Source: Bifidobacterium phasiani
Lineage (GTDB): Bacteria; Actinomycetota; Actinomycetes; Actinomycetales; Bifidobacteriaceae
NCBI RefSeq assembly: GCF_019331775.1
Contig: NZ_JAHBBD010000006.1
Coordinates: 62,001 to 126,000 of the forward strand
Length of the DNA stretch: 64,000 nt
Reading direction: 5' to 3'
Shown: positions 48,125 to 57,945 of the stretch, one piece after another
Layout: each line of letters opens with the position of its first letter
Position numbering within the stretch: the first letter of the stretch is position 1
The notes under the pieces: model-generated
Database searches by the model: none
Seen by the model: only the letters and a program-made list of their open reading frames with translations
What the model was told of the DNA's origin: nothing
Position numbers and translations under genes: made by a program

Positions 48125-49351
48125 CTAGGCCCCGATGAACAGGTCGCCGGGGAATCGCCGACTGCGCAGCGCCGTGCGGTCGGCGCGCAGGACGACGCAT
48201 TCGAATCGGAAGAACTTCGCCAGCCGGGCGGGATCGGCGACGAACAGTGCCGTGGCCAGGCCGTCGGCCAAGGCGGCGGGGGTCGGCTCGGGGGAGTCGG
48301 CGCCGACGCTCGCCCAGGTGGCGGCGACGTCGTCGACCGGCGCGCCGTCGAGGGCGCTGAGCAGGTGGTGGACCTGCTCTCCGGCGGCGGTGGCCCAGTG
48401 TCGCCGGCTCGGCGCCGAAGCACAGAACGCGCCGGATGCGATCGCGGCGGTGCCGACCGCCCTGGTCGTATCGTGCGGGTCCTCGAGCGCTATCGTGATG
48501 GGGGCGTCGGTGCGGACGAGCAGGTCGCCGCCGGCGTCGATGACGAACTCGGCCGCGGGGTCGCGGCCCATCGTTCGGGCGATCAGGTCGAGCAGATACC
48601 CCTTGCCGCAGGCCCCGAAGTCGAGGTGGACCGCGCGGCGGGTGACCAGCGTGGCGCCGTGCCGCTCGACGTCGTCGCGCCAGGTCGGGTGGGGCGGCAT
48701 GGCGGACCATGACGTGGGGGATTCCGCGGGCGCGGGGGATGTGTCGGGTGCCAGCGGGTTGTGGGCGGTCGGGGCATGGGCGATTGGACCATGGGTGGCC
48801 GGGATGCGGATGGCCGGAGCATGGACGGTTGAGGCGCGGGCGGCTGGGCCGTGGGCGGTCGAGTCGCAAGTGGCCGGGCCGTAGGCGGTCGGAATGCGGG
48901 CATCCGGGGCATAGGCGATCGGGGCGCGACCGGCTGGGTCGTGGGTGGTCGGGTCGCAGGTGGCTGGGTCGTGGGCGGTCGGGGCATGGACGGCCATCGT
49001 GTCCACTGCCGGGAGTGGGGGCGATGCCGGCGACGTCAGGGCGTAATCGGCGCCGTAACCCAGGCGGATCAGAGCCTCGCCGATGCAGGGGTCGACCGCC
49101 CCGTCGGTCGCCTCGTACAGGCGGTCGTACAGGGCGAACAGCGGCTCCGCCCAGCCGGGGAAGTCGAAGCTGCCGCCACGGTCGGCCGCGGCCATCGCGG
49201 CGAGCGTCGAGTCGGCCCGGAAGCGCGACAGCACCGACTCGTAGTCCGCCGCCAGCGTGCGGATCCGGGGCGGTATGGGCCGCGTCGAGCGGATGATGAT
49301 GCCGGTGCCGAGCGCCTGCGGCAGCGCCAGGGTGTGCGGGAACGCCTTCAT
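48125..49351 (-). CDS. apbE: FAD:protein FMN transferase with a repeat insertion
   Basis: 408 residues. Attaches FMN from FAD to Ser/Thr of FMN-binding domains outside the membrane. Conserved parts: SRFRADSTL, DGAVDPCIGEAL, DFGACGKGYLLDLI, IDAGGDLLV, ASGAFCAS, and the late HHLLSALDGAPVDD and DGLATALFV. Residues 121-200 are an insert of 16 pentads with Pro in position 4 (such as AHDPA, AYAPD, THGPI), absent from normal ApbE (~330 residues). No signal peptide is evident. Faces the operon encoding its probable target, the FMN-binding lipoprotein at 57336. Confidence 0.9.
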   Translation of the reverse strand: MKAFPHTLALPQALGTGIIIRSTRPIPPRIRTLAADYESVLSRFRADSTLAAMAAADRGGSFDFPGWAEPLFALYDRLYEATDGAVDPCIGEALIRLGYGADYALTSPASPPLPAVDTMAVHAPTAHDPATCDPTTHDPAGRAPIAYAPDARIPTAYGPATCDSTAHGPAARASTVHAPAIRIPATHGPIAHAPTAHNPLAPDTSPAPAESPTSWSAMPPHPTWRDDVERHGATLVTRRAVHLDFGACGKGYLLDLIARTMGRDPAAEFVIDAGGDLLVRTDAPITIALEDPHDTTRAVGTAAIASGAFCASAPSRRHWATAAGEQVHHLLSALDGAPVDDVAATWASVGADSPEPTPAALADGLATALFVADPARLAKFFRFECVVLRADRTALRSRRFPGDLFIGA

Positions 49352-49811
49352 GACCAGTCATCGTAGGGCAATCGTCGGGCGGCGGGAAGGGGGGCGGCGC
49401 CGAAGCGTCGCCTGGCGGGAATCGGCGGGGCTGCGAGTCGGCGGACGGGGTTGTCTTGTCGGGAGAGGGCGGAGGCGTGTCTCGTCCGGGGAGGGCTTGG
49501 CGGCGGGGCCGTGCGGAGGGGCGGCCGTCGTGCCTGGCCGCGCGGGGACGACGTGCCCGGCGGGTCGTGCCGGTGGAAGTTTCGGCGTCGGAGGCGTCCG
49601 GCTGGTGGTCGCCGGCCGCATTTCGCATCGACATGCGGACCGGATAATCTCATTATGTGGAATGAAAATCCGGGGTTTCCGCACCCGAAATACCGCCGTT
49701 CCCAGTAAAAGTCAAGACTGTTTTTTGGATTCGTTCCGCTTTACGTTTGGGTGTCGTCAGCCACGCGCCTCCGCCATGGAAGGCGCACACGCAAGCACGA
49801 GAGGGGCGAGT
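49352..49811. promoter_or_regulatory. Divergent intergenic region apbE / iron operon
   Basis: 460 bp. The left 250 bp is GC-rich. From 49645 to 49760 it becomes AT-richer (TAATCTCATTATG at ~49645, a run of six T at ~49719), the best place for the operon promoter and an iron-responsive site, but I cannot assign -35/-10 boxes or a DtxR/Fur box with confidence. Confidence 0.4.
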
Positions 49812-51536
49812 ATGGTTTCGCGTTCTGCCGCAGCGGTCCGGATAACCGCCGTCGTCGCCGCGCTGCTGACGGTGCTCGCGCTGGCCATGGCCCCGCTGGC
49901 CGCCGCGCACGCCGCGGACGCCGGCGACGCCGACTCGTGGACCGCCGTGGCCGAGACCATCGGGGCCGACCTCGCCGACGGCGCGCAACGGTACGCCGAC
50001 GGCAACATGGCCGGCGCCGCGTCGTCATTCAACACGGCGTACCACACCGACTACGTCGCCTCGAACTTCGCCAAGGTCGTCAACGACACCATCGGCGCCG
50101 AACGCTACGAGGACCAGAAGCAGCAGTTCGAGGACCTGCGCTCCCTCGCCTACCAGCAGGGCTCGCAGGAGCAGATCGACGCCCAGTCCGCCGCGCTGAT
50201 CGCGGACATCGACGAATGCGCGGCCACGCTCGACGCGAACGCCGACCTGGCGAACCCGCGCGACTACGCGCAGGCCCGCAGCGACCGGACCGCGGCCGAG
50301 CGTGAGCAGCTCGACGCCGCGAAGGTCAATACGAACGAGGGCCGCGGCGACCGCACCTGGAGCGACGTGGCCGGCGAGATGACCGCCGTGCTCGACGAGG
50401 CGCTCGCGGCCGCGGAGGGCGGCGACGGCGCGCGGGGCGCGGAGCTCGTCAACGAGGCGTACTACCAGTACTACGAGAAGCTCGGCTTCGAGAAGAACGT
50501 GATGAACGCCATCGGCGGCGACCGCGTCTCGCTGGTCGAGAACACGTTCAAAAGCAGCCGCAAGGCCATGACGGCGGGCGAGGACGCGAGCGGGCACATC
50601 GCCGACCTTCAGGCGATGCTCGTCGAGGACGCGGCCGCGCTCGACGGCGGCGCCGGCGACGACGTCAACGGCCTCACCCGCTTCATCACCAGCTCGTTCG
50701 GCCAGGCGTTCCTGATCCTGATCCGCGAGGGCCTGGAGGCGCTGCTTGTGGTCGCGGCGATCATCGCGTACCTGGTCAAGTCCGGCAACCGCCGCCTGGT
50801 GAAGTGGATCTACCTGGGCGTGGCGGTCGGCCTGGCCGGCTCGGGCGTCGTCGCGGCGGTCTTCACCGTGCTGTTCGGCGGCAGCGGCCCGCAGCAGGAG
50901 ATCATGGAGGGCGTGTGCGCGCTCGTGGCGACCTGCATGCTGCTGTACACCAGCAACTGGATGCTCAGCCGGTCGAGCGTCGACGCGTGGAACCGGTACA
51001 TCCGCACCAAGACCGAGGCCGCGGTGGCCGGGGTCGAGGCGGCGAGCCGGAGCGCCGGCGTCGCCGACCGGGTGACGCTCGCCGGCGTCGCGTCGCTGGC
51101 GGCGCTGAGCTTCCTCGCGGTGTTCCGCGAGGGCGCCGAGACGGTGATCTTCTACCAGTCGATCTACTCGATGACGCAGGACTCCTCGGGCATGCTGGCC
51201 GGCGGCATCGCCGCCGCGGTGGCGCTTGTCGCGGTCTTCCTGCTGTTCCGCTTCACGTCGGTGCGCATCCCGATCGGCCCGTTCTTCGTCGTGACCTCGG
51301 TGCTGCTGGCGGTGATGGTCGTGATCTTCGCCGGCGGCGGCGTGCACTCGCTGATCGAGGGCGACCTGATCGACGGCACCTACCTGCCGAACATGCCCAC
51401 CAACGACTGGATCGGCCTGTACCCGTACGCCGAGACGCTGGCGGCGCAGGGCGTCGCGCTCGCCGCGGTGGTCGCGCTGTTCGTCGTCGGCCTCGTCCGG
51501 CAGCGGCGGCGCGCCGGCACGGCGGGTCGGCAGTGA
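49812..51536 (+). CDS. FTR1-family iron permease with extracytoplasmic N-terminal domain
   Basis: 574 residues. Signal peptide (cut after AAAHA near residue 35), then ~250 extracytoplasmic residues containing two related ~90-residue repeats (each with an AYxxxYxxxxFxxxVxxxIG core), then seven membrane segments of the Ftr1/EfeU type. Iron-path motifs REGLE (305-309) and REGAE (439-443). Imports ferrous or ferric iron, resembling EfeU and the bifidobacterial BfeU. ATG 49812 follows GAGGGGCGAG. First gene of a seven-gene operon. Confidence 0.92.
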   Translation: MVSRSAAAVRITAVVAALLTVLALAMAPLAAAHAADAGDADSWTAVAETIGADLADGAQRYADGNMAGAASSFNTAYHTDYVASNFAKVVNDTIGAERYEDQKQQFEDLRSLAYQQGSQEQIDAQSAALIADIDECAATLDANADLANPRDYAQARSDRTAAEREQLDAAKVNTNEGRGDRTWSDVAGEMTAVLDEALAAAEGGDGARGAELVNEAYYQYYEKLGFEKNVMNAIGGDRVSLVENTFKSSRKAMTAGEDASGHIADLQAMLVEDAAALDGGAGDDVNGLTRFITSSFGQAFLILIREGLEALLVVAAIIAYLVKSGNRRLVKWIYLGVAVGLAGSGVVAAVFTVLFGGSGPQQEIMEGVCALVATCMLLYTSNWMLSRSSVDAWNRYIRTKTEAAVAGVEAASRSAGVADRVTLAGVASLAALSFLAVFREGAETVIFYQSIYSMTQDSSGMLAGGIAAAVALVAVFLLFRFTSVRIPIGPFFVVTSVLLAVMVVIFAGGGVHSLIEGDLIDGTYLPNMPTNDWIGLYPYAETLAAQGVALAAVVALFVVGLVRQRRRAGTAGRQ

Positions 51537-51648
51537 CCGGCGGGCGACATGCCGGCGGCACCGGCCGCGGACGTGCGTCGCGCCACCGGCCTCACCGCCT
51601 CTGAAGACAACCCAACCCACCATCCCATCAACGAAAGAGAGCACCATC

Positions 51649-52284
51649 ATGAAGAACCGCAAGCTTTCCGCGCTGCTGGGCCTGCTGCTCGCCGGCTCGC
51701 TCGCCTTCTCCGCGTCGGCCTGCGGCGCCGGCACCGCCGACACGGCGGCCGACGACGCGACCTCGAGCACCACCGAGGACACCGCGGACACCACCGCGGA
51801 CACGGGCGCCGGCTTCGAGGAAATCCCGATCGGCACCGACGTGGAGCTGGAGGGCGAGATCAACGCGGCCGCCGTCTACTTCCAGCCGATCGACATGGAG
51901 CCGGCCGGCATGGGCCTGAGCGCCGCCGAGTCGAACCTGCACCTCGAGGCCGACATCACCGCGCTCGAGGGCAACGACCTCGGCTACGGCGCGGGCGACT
52001 TCGTGCCCGGCCTGACCGTCGACTACGTGATCACCGACAAGAACGACCCGTCCAACACCCAGGAGGGCACGTTCATGGAGATGGTCGCCTCCGACGGCCC
52101 GCACTACGGCGGCAACATCGCCCTCGACCAGGACGGCGAGTACACGCTGACCTTCAGGATCCACTCCCCGGCCGAGAACGGCTGGATGCTGCACACCGAC
52201 CCGGAGACCGGCGTGACCGGCCGCTGGTGGACCGAGCCGCTCGAGGCCACGTTCGACTGGGACTACACCGTCCACCAGTGGTGA
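51649..52284 (+). CDS. P19/Tp34-family iron-binding lipoprotein
   Basis: 211 residues; lipobox SASAC with Cys25, Thr/Asp-rich linker to ~60, then the P19/Tp34 beta-sandwich with metal-site candidates IDMEPAGMGL and DGPHYGGN (Met, Glu, His). P19 proteins bind iron with or without copper and pass it to the FTR1 permease. RBS GAAAGAGAG. Equivalent to the BfeO component of bifidobacterial iron uptake, from family knowledge. Confidence 0.9.
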   Translation: MKNRKLSALLGLLLAGSLAFSASACGAGTADTAADDATSSTTEDTADTTADTGAGFEEIPIGTDVELEGEINAAAVYFQPIDMEPAGMGLSAAESNLHLEADITALEGNDLGYGAGDFVPGLTVDYVITDKNDPSNTQEGTFMEMVASDGPHYGGNIALDQDGEYTLTFRIHSPAENGWMLHTDPETGVTGRWWTEPLEATFDWDYTVHQW

Positions 52285-52415
52285 CGGATCCCGACGAAAC
52301 CGACATGAGGGCGGTCGCCGGCGGGCGGCCGTCCTCGTCCGCATGACGGGCGGCCGGTCGCGCGGCCGCGGCGGCGTCGGGGCCGCCGGGCCGCGGTATC
52401 AGGAAAGGGAACGCG

Positions 52416-53687
52416 ATGCTGGGACAATACATACAGGCGTTGCCGGGCGTGCTCGGCCTGTGCCTGCTGGTGATGGGCACGGACGTGCTGCTCGCCGTCG
52501 GCGAGGGGCGCGACCGGCCGAGAAGCCACCGATGGCGCCGGATCGGCCTGGCGGTCGGCCTGGTCGCCGCGATCGCGTTCGCGGCGCTGCGCGGCACGGC
52601 GGTCGTCACGCGACGCTCCACCGTCAACCTGCCGACGCTGATCGCCTGCGTCGTCCTCGACCTGCTGATGATCGCCGTGGTTGTGCGCGCCCGCGCGCTG
52701 ACCCGCGACTGGCGGCGGCACCGGGGCCTGATGGACGCGGCGAACGCCGTGACGGCCGCGGGCATCGCGGCCACCGCGTTCTTCGCCGTCCCCGACGTGA
52801 TCCTGCAGCTGACCAACTTCGTCGACACCGGCGACTCCCCGTTCACCTCCGACATGCTGCTGCGCGCGCTCGGCTTCCTGCTCGGCATCGGCACGGCGAT
52901 GGCGGCCGCGGCGATCTTCCGCACGATGCGCTCGACCGCGGTCCGCCGCGCGTTCACGCTCGCCGTGCTGCTCGTCGTCGTGCTGCAGCTGCTGCACCAT
53001 CTGGCCGAGCTGTTCTCGCTGCTGATGAACATGATGATCCTCGTGCTGCACGGCACGGCGTTCCGCGTGCTCATCCTCGTGCACAACCACGGGCTGCAGA
53101 TGACGATCGCGCAGGCGCTGGTGTTCGCCATCCCCGCCGTCGCCTCGATCGTCGCCGGGTTCCGCACCGCGGCGACCGGCCCGAACGAGGCTGCCGTGCG
53201 CTCGCGCATCGCCTTCCGCCGCCGCGCCAAGGCCGCCGGCGCGTGGAGCCTGGTCGCGATGATCCTGGTGACCGCGACGCTCGCCTGGGGCACCTACGAG
53301 ACGAACAAGGAGCCGGTGATCTCCGAGCCGGAGGAGTACTCCCTGGCCGACGGCGTGGCGACGATCTCGTTCGCGCAGGTCGAGGACGGCCACCTGCACC
53401 GCTTCGAGTACACGGCGGCCGACGGCACGGTCATGCGGTTCATCATCATCAAGAAGAACGGCGGCGCGTACGGCATCGGCCTCGACGCGTGCGAGACCTG
53501 CGGCGACGCCGGCTACTACGAGCAGGACGGCAAGATCATCTGCAAGCGCTGCGACGTGGCGATCAACCTGGCGACGATCGGCTTCAAGGGCGGCTGCAAC
53601 CCCGTCCCGCTGCCGTACGAGATCGGCGACGGCGCGATCACCATCCAGGCGGCCGACCTCGACGCGCTGTCGGCGCACTTCAAGTGA
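52416..53687 (+). CDS. DUF2318 membrane protein with paired CxxC motifs
   Basis: 423 residues. Eight or so membrane helices, then a soluble C-terminal domain with Cys359-x2-Cys362, Cys376-x2-Cys379 and Cys394 (DACETCGD, ICKRCDVA, GGCNP). DUF2318 proteins accompany FTR1/P19 systems and are thought to move electrons or bind metal outside the membrane. RBS AGGAAAGGGA. The Cys set could hold a metal cluster or exchange electrons with the FMN lipoprotein (inference). Confidence 0.9.
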   Translation: MLGQYIQALPGVLGLCLLVMGTDVLLAVGEGRDRPRSHRWRRIGLAVGLVAAIAFAALRGTAVVTRRSTVNLPTLIACVVLDLLMIAVVVRARALTRDWRRHRGLMDAANAVTAAGIAATAFFAVPDVILQLTNFVDTGDSPFTSDMLLRALGFLLGIGTAMAAAAIFRTMRSTAVRRAFTLAVLLVVVLQLLHHLAELFSLLMNMMILVLHGTAFRVLILVHNHGLQMTIAQALVFAIPAVASIVAGFRTAATGPNEAAVRSRIAFRRRAKAAGAWSLVAMILVTATLAWGTYETNKEPVISEPEEYSLADGVATISFAQVEDGHLHRFEYTAADGTVMRFIIIKKNGGAYGIGLDACETCGDAGYYEQDGKIICKRCDVAINLATIGFKGGCNPVPLPYEIGDGAITIQAADLDALSAHFK

Positions 53688-53703
53688 CCGGGAAGGGGGC
53701 CCG

Positions 53704-55005
53704 ATGTTCTTCCTGCGCATGATATTCCGCTCGTTCAGCCGGCAGTTCCGGCGGCGGCTGCTCATCGCCGTCACTGTCTGCCTGTCGGCCACGGTGTCGG
53801 TGGCGATGCTCGGCGTCGTGTTCGACGTCGGCGACAAGCTCAACGAGGAGCTGTCGACGTACGGCTCGAACATCACCGTGCAGCCCAAGTCCGACGCGGT
53901 GATCGCCGACCTGTACGACACCGAGGGCGACGCAGCCGACCCGACGTCGTTCCTCGGCGAATCCGACGTGCCGAAGATCAAGACGATCTTCTGGGCGTTC
54001 AACATCACCAACTTCGCCCCGAAGCTCACGATGCACGTCGACGTGGCCGCCGACGGCGACGATGCGGGCGTGACGGACGTGCCGGCCGTCGGCACCTGGT
54101 TCAATAGGACGCTGGACCTGGAGACCGGCGAGACCACCGTCGTCGGCGTCGACGGCATGCGCTCGTGGTGGAGTGTCGAGGGCGCCTGGGCCGCCGACGA
54201 CTCCGACGAGGCGATGCTGGGCGCCGACCTGGCCGACAGCCTCGGCGTCACGGCGCCCGGCGGCAGCGTCACCCTGAGCTACGGCGGCGCGACGACGACC
54301 TGCACGGTCGTGGGCATCTACGATTCCGGCGACGAGGAGAACGGCTCGCTCTACCTGCCGTCGTCGACGCTGCAGGGGCTCACCGGGCTGGACGGCCTCG
54401 TCGACGCCATCGAGGTCAAGGCGCTGACCACGCCGGAGAACGACCTGGCCCGCAAGGCCGCGCGCAACCCCGCCGCGCTCACCCAGGAGGAGTGGGAGAC
54501 CTGGTACTGCACGGCGTACGCCTCGTCCATCGCCTACCAGATCGAGGAGGTGATCCCCGGCGCGGTGGCCAAGCAGGTGCGGCAGGTCTCCGAACTGCAG
54601 GGCGACGTGCTCAACAAGACCCGCGCGGTGATGATCGTGATGACCGCGCTCAGCCTGGTCGCCGCGGCCATCGCGGTCGCCAACCTGATGGCCGCCTCGA
54701 TCGCCGAGCGGTCGGCGGAGCTGGCGCTGCTCAAGGCGGTCGGCGCCACCGACGGCGCCGTGTCGCGCCTCATGCTCATGGAGACGGCCGTGATCTCGCT
54801 GGCCGGCGCGCTGGTCGGCTCGCTGCTCGGCGTGGGCGCGGCGCAGATCGTCGGGCGGGTGGTGTTCGGCTCGGGCATCACGATGCGCCCGATGGTGTTC
54901 GTGCTCGTGACCGTGTTGCTGGCCCTCACCGTGCTCGTCGCCTCGTTCTCGTCCATCCGTTCGATTCTGGGCGTACGCCCCGCGGAGGTGCTCCATGGCC
55001 GCTGA
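53704..55005 (+). CDS. FtsX-type ABC permease 1 of the iron locus
   Basis: 433 residues; MacB-like: membrane segment at ~18-38, large extracytoplasmic domain, three C-terminal membrane segments with IAERSAELALLKAVGA. Sixteen bases after the DUF2318 stop, RBS GGGAAGGGGG. Its end overlaps the next permease by 11 bases. Works with the ATPase at 56424. Confidence 0.93.
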   Translation: MFFLRMIFRSFSRQFRRRLLIAVTVCLSATVSVAMLGVVFDVGDKLNEELSTYGSNITVQPKSDAVIADLYDTEGDAADPTSFLGESDVPKIKTIFWAFNITNFAPKLTMHVDVAADGDDAGVTDVPAVGTWFNRTLDLETGETTVVGVDGMRSWWSVEGAWAADDSDEAMLGADLADSLGVTAPGGSVTLSYGGATTTCTVVGIYDSGDEENGSLYLPSSTLQGLTGLDGLVDAIEVKALTTPENDLARKAARNPAALTQEEWETWYCTAYASSIAYQIEEVIPGAVAKQVRQVSELQGDVLNKTRAVMIVMTALSLVAAAIAVANLMAASIAERSAELALLKAVGATDGAVSRLMLMETAVISLAGALVGSLLGVGAAQIVGRVVFGSGITMRPMVFVLVTVLLALTVLVASFSSIRSILGVRPAEVLHGR

Positions 55006-56422
55006 TCGCAACACCGGGCGCGGCGCGCGCCGCCCGTCCGTCCGACGCATGACCAATCGCCGCATGTTCCTCACGATGCTGTTCGGCGCGGTGTTCCGCC
55101 GCCGGTCGCGCGCCGTCATGGCCGTGATCGCCTCGATGGTCGGCGCGACCACGCTGTTCTGCCTCGCCGCGATCTGCCTGGCCGTGCCGCAGCAGATGAG
55201 CGAGGAGATGCGCTCCTACGGCGCGAACCTCATCGTCACCGGGCAGTCGGCCGACGACGGCGCCGCCGGCATGGACGAGGACACCGTCGCCGCCGTCGAG
55301 CAGGAGGTCGAGGCCGTCGGCGACGCGCGCCACGCCGCATACCGCTACGAGACGGTGCGCATCAACTCGGCCCCGTACGTGCTCGCCGGCATCGACGTCG
55401 ACGAGGTGCAGGCGCTGAACCGCCACTGGAGCGTCGACGGCGACTGGCCGTCCGCCGGCCAGGTGATGGTCGGCGGCGACGTGGCCGACGCGATGGGCCT
55501 GCGGATCGGCTCGACCGTCACCATCGGCTACCGCTCCGACGGTGCCGATGGTGGTGCCGGCACCGATGGTGACGGCGGCTCCGGCGACATCGTCGCCGAT
55601 TCTGCCGTCGGTTCCGGCGACACCGCCGATGGTGACGGCGGTTCCACGGACGCCGAAACCGCTGGCGACGCGCTCTCGACCGGCTCTGCGGACGCCGAAA
55701 CCGCCGGCGACGTGCCTTCGGCCGGCTCCGACACGGTCGGCGGGCAGATGCGCGACGGCCGCGTCTCCACCGACATCCTCGAAAGCGACGGCGTCGCCTA
55801 CCGCGTGGCCGGCATCCTCGACACCGGCGGCAGCGAGGACGGCATCATCTACGCGACCGCCGACGATGTCGCCGCGCTCGCCGGCGACCGCGGGCCCGAC
55901 GTCATCGAGTTCTCCTCCGACGCGGACGGCGACCGGCTCGGCGAGCTGGTCGATGCGCTCAACGACGGGCCGCTGGCCGTCGGCGCGCAGCAGGTGTCGA
56001 AGATGACCGCGTCGAACCAGCGCATCGTCACGATGCTGCAGACCCTGTTCTGGCTGGTGTCCATCGTGGTGCTGGCGCTCACGCTGGTCGGCGTCTCCAC
56101 GACGATGTCGTCGATCGTGTCGCAGCGGCGCAACGAGATCGGCCTGCGCAAGGCGCTGGGCGCGCCCTCGTCGTCGGTCGTGGCGGAGTTCGCCGTGGAA
56201 TCGGCGCTGTACGGCCTGATCGGTGGCCTGGTCGGCGCCGGCATCGGGTACGCGTTGGCCCGGGCGCTGTGCGTGACCGTGTTCGAGCGCACGCTCGCGT
56301 TCTCGTGGCCGCTGGGCGCGCTCGCCGTGGCGCTGGGCATGGCGATCGCGGTCGTGGCCTCGGTCCCGCCGATCCGGCGCGCCACGCGCATCGACCCGGC
56401 CGTGGTGCTGAGGGAGGAATGA
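54995..56422 (+). CDS. FtsX-type ABC permease 2 of the iron locus
   Basis: 475 residues, MacB-like topology. The extracytoplasmic domain has an inserted Asp/Gly/Ala/Ser repeat (~residues 180-255, DNA 55535-55745, with AETAGDxxS units). C-terminal FtsX core: SSIVSQRRNEIGLRKALGAP. ATG 54995 lies inside the previous gene after GGAGGTG. Together with permease 1 forms a heterodimer. Confidence 0.92.
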   Translation: MAADRNTGRGARRPSVRRMTNRRMFLTMLFGAVFRRRSRAVMAVIASMVGATTLFCLAAICLAVPQQMSEEMRSYGANLIVTGQSADDGAAGMDEDTVAAVEQEVEAVGDARHAAYRYETVRINSAPYVLAGIDVDEVQALNRHWSVDGDWPSAGQVMVGGDVADAMGLRIGSTVTIGYRSDGADGGAGTDGDGGSGDIVADSAVGSGDTADGDGGSTDAETAGDALSTGSADAETAGDVPSAGSDTVGGQMRDGRVSTDILESDGVAYRVAGILDTGGSEDGIIYATADDVAALAGDRGPDVIEFSSDADGDRLGELVDALNDGPLAVGAQQVSKMTASNQRIVTMLQTLFWLVSIVVLALTLVGVSTTMSSIVSQRRNEIGLRKALGAPSSSVVAEFAVESALYGLIGGLVGAGIGYALARALCVTVFERTLAFSWPLGALAVALGMAIAVVASVPPIRRATRIDPAVVLREE

Positions 56423-56423
56423 C

Positions 56424-57284
<861 letters not shown>

Positions 57285-57335
57285 CGCGTGGCTGACGCGG
57301 CGCCCGCACGGCATGTGAGTCAGGAAGGGAACCAT

Positions 57336-57893
57336 ATGGGCAACGAACGGAAGGCGGCGCTGGCGCTCGCCGGCCTGGTGGCGGCGACCACGCTGCTCGC
57401 CGGGTGCGGCGAGCCGAAGGCCGTACCGATGGACGACGAATACGCCGGCAACTCCGGCGAGACCGCGCAGTCGCAGGCCGATTCGGCCGATGACGCCGAC
57501 GGGTCGGATGCGTCCGGCTCGGATGGCGCGTCGGACGACGCTTCGGGCGATGCGTCGGACGACGACTGCTGCGCCGGCGAGGACACCGGCGTGTACGCCG
57601 ACGGCACGTACTCGATCAACGGACAGTACGGGCCCATCGGCGAGGACACCATCGACGTGCATCTGACCATCGCGGACGGCACGATCACCGACGTGCAGAT
57701 CGTGGGGCATCCGTTCACGACGATCTCCAAGAACCACCAGGACGCCTTCGCCGAGGCCATCGGCGACGTCGTCGTCGGCAGGCCGCTGGCCGGGCTGTCC
57801 GTGGACACGGTGGCCGGTGCGAGCTGGACGACCGAGGCGTTCAACGCCGCGCTCGACGTGGCCCGCGAGGAGGCCTCGATCCCGCGGGAATGA
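57336..57893 (+). CDS. FMN-binding-domain lipoprotein, probable ApbE substrate
   Basis: 185 residues. Lipobox LAGC with Cys24, an acidic Ser/Asp linker (~45-85), then an FMN_bind (PF04205-like) domain. The flavinylation segment is DTVAGASWTT with Ser163 as the acceptor; the usual motif has Ser/Thr where Ala160 stands. It would present covalently bound FMN at the cell surface, for example to reduce ferric iron for the FTR1 permease. ATG 57336 after GGAAGGGA. Last gene of the operon. Confidence 0.92.
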   Translation: MGNERKAALALAGLVAATTLLAGCGEPKAVPMDDEYAGNSGETAQSQADSADDADGSDASGSDGASDDASGDASDDDCCAGEDTGVYADGTYSINGQYGPIGEDTIDVHLTIADGTITDVQIVGHPFTTISKNHQDAFAEAIGDVVVGRPLAGLSVDTVAGASWTTEAFNAALDVAREEASIPRE

Positions 57894-57945
57894 GGGCGGT
57901 CCCGCCCGCCGGGGCCGAGTCGGTGACGGGTCCGGGCCGGTCATC

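Noticed and set aside
48740..48991. CRISPR-like short periodic repeats
   Set aside because: The 15-bp periodicity is degenerate, lies within the apbE frame, and has no spacers of even length.
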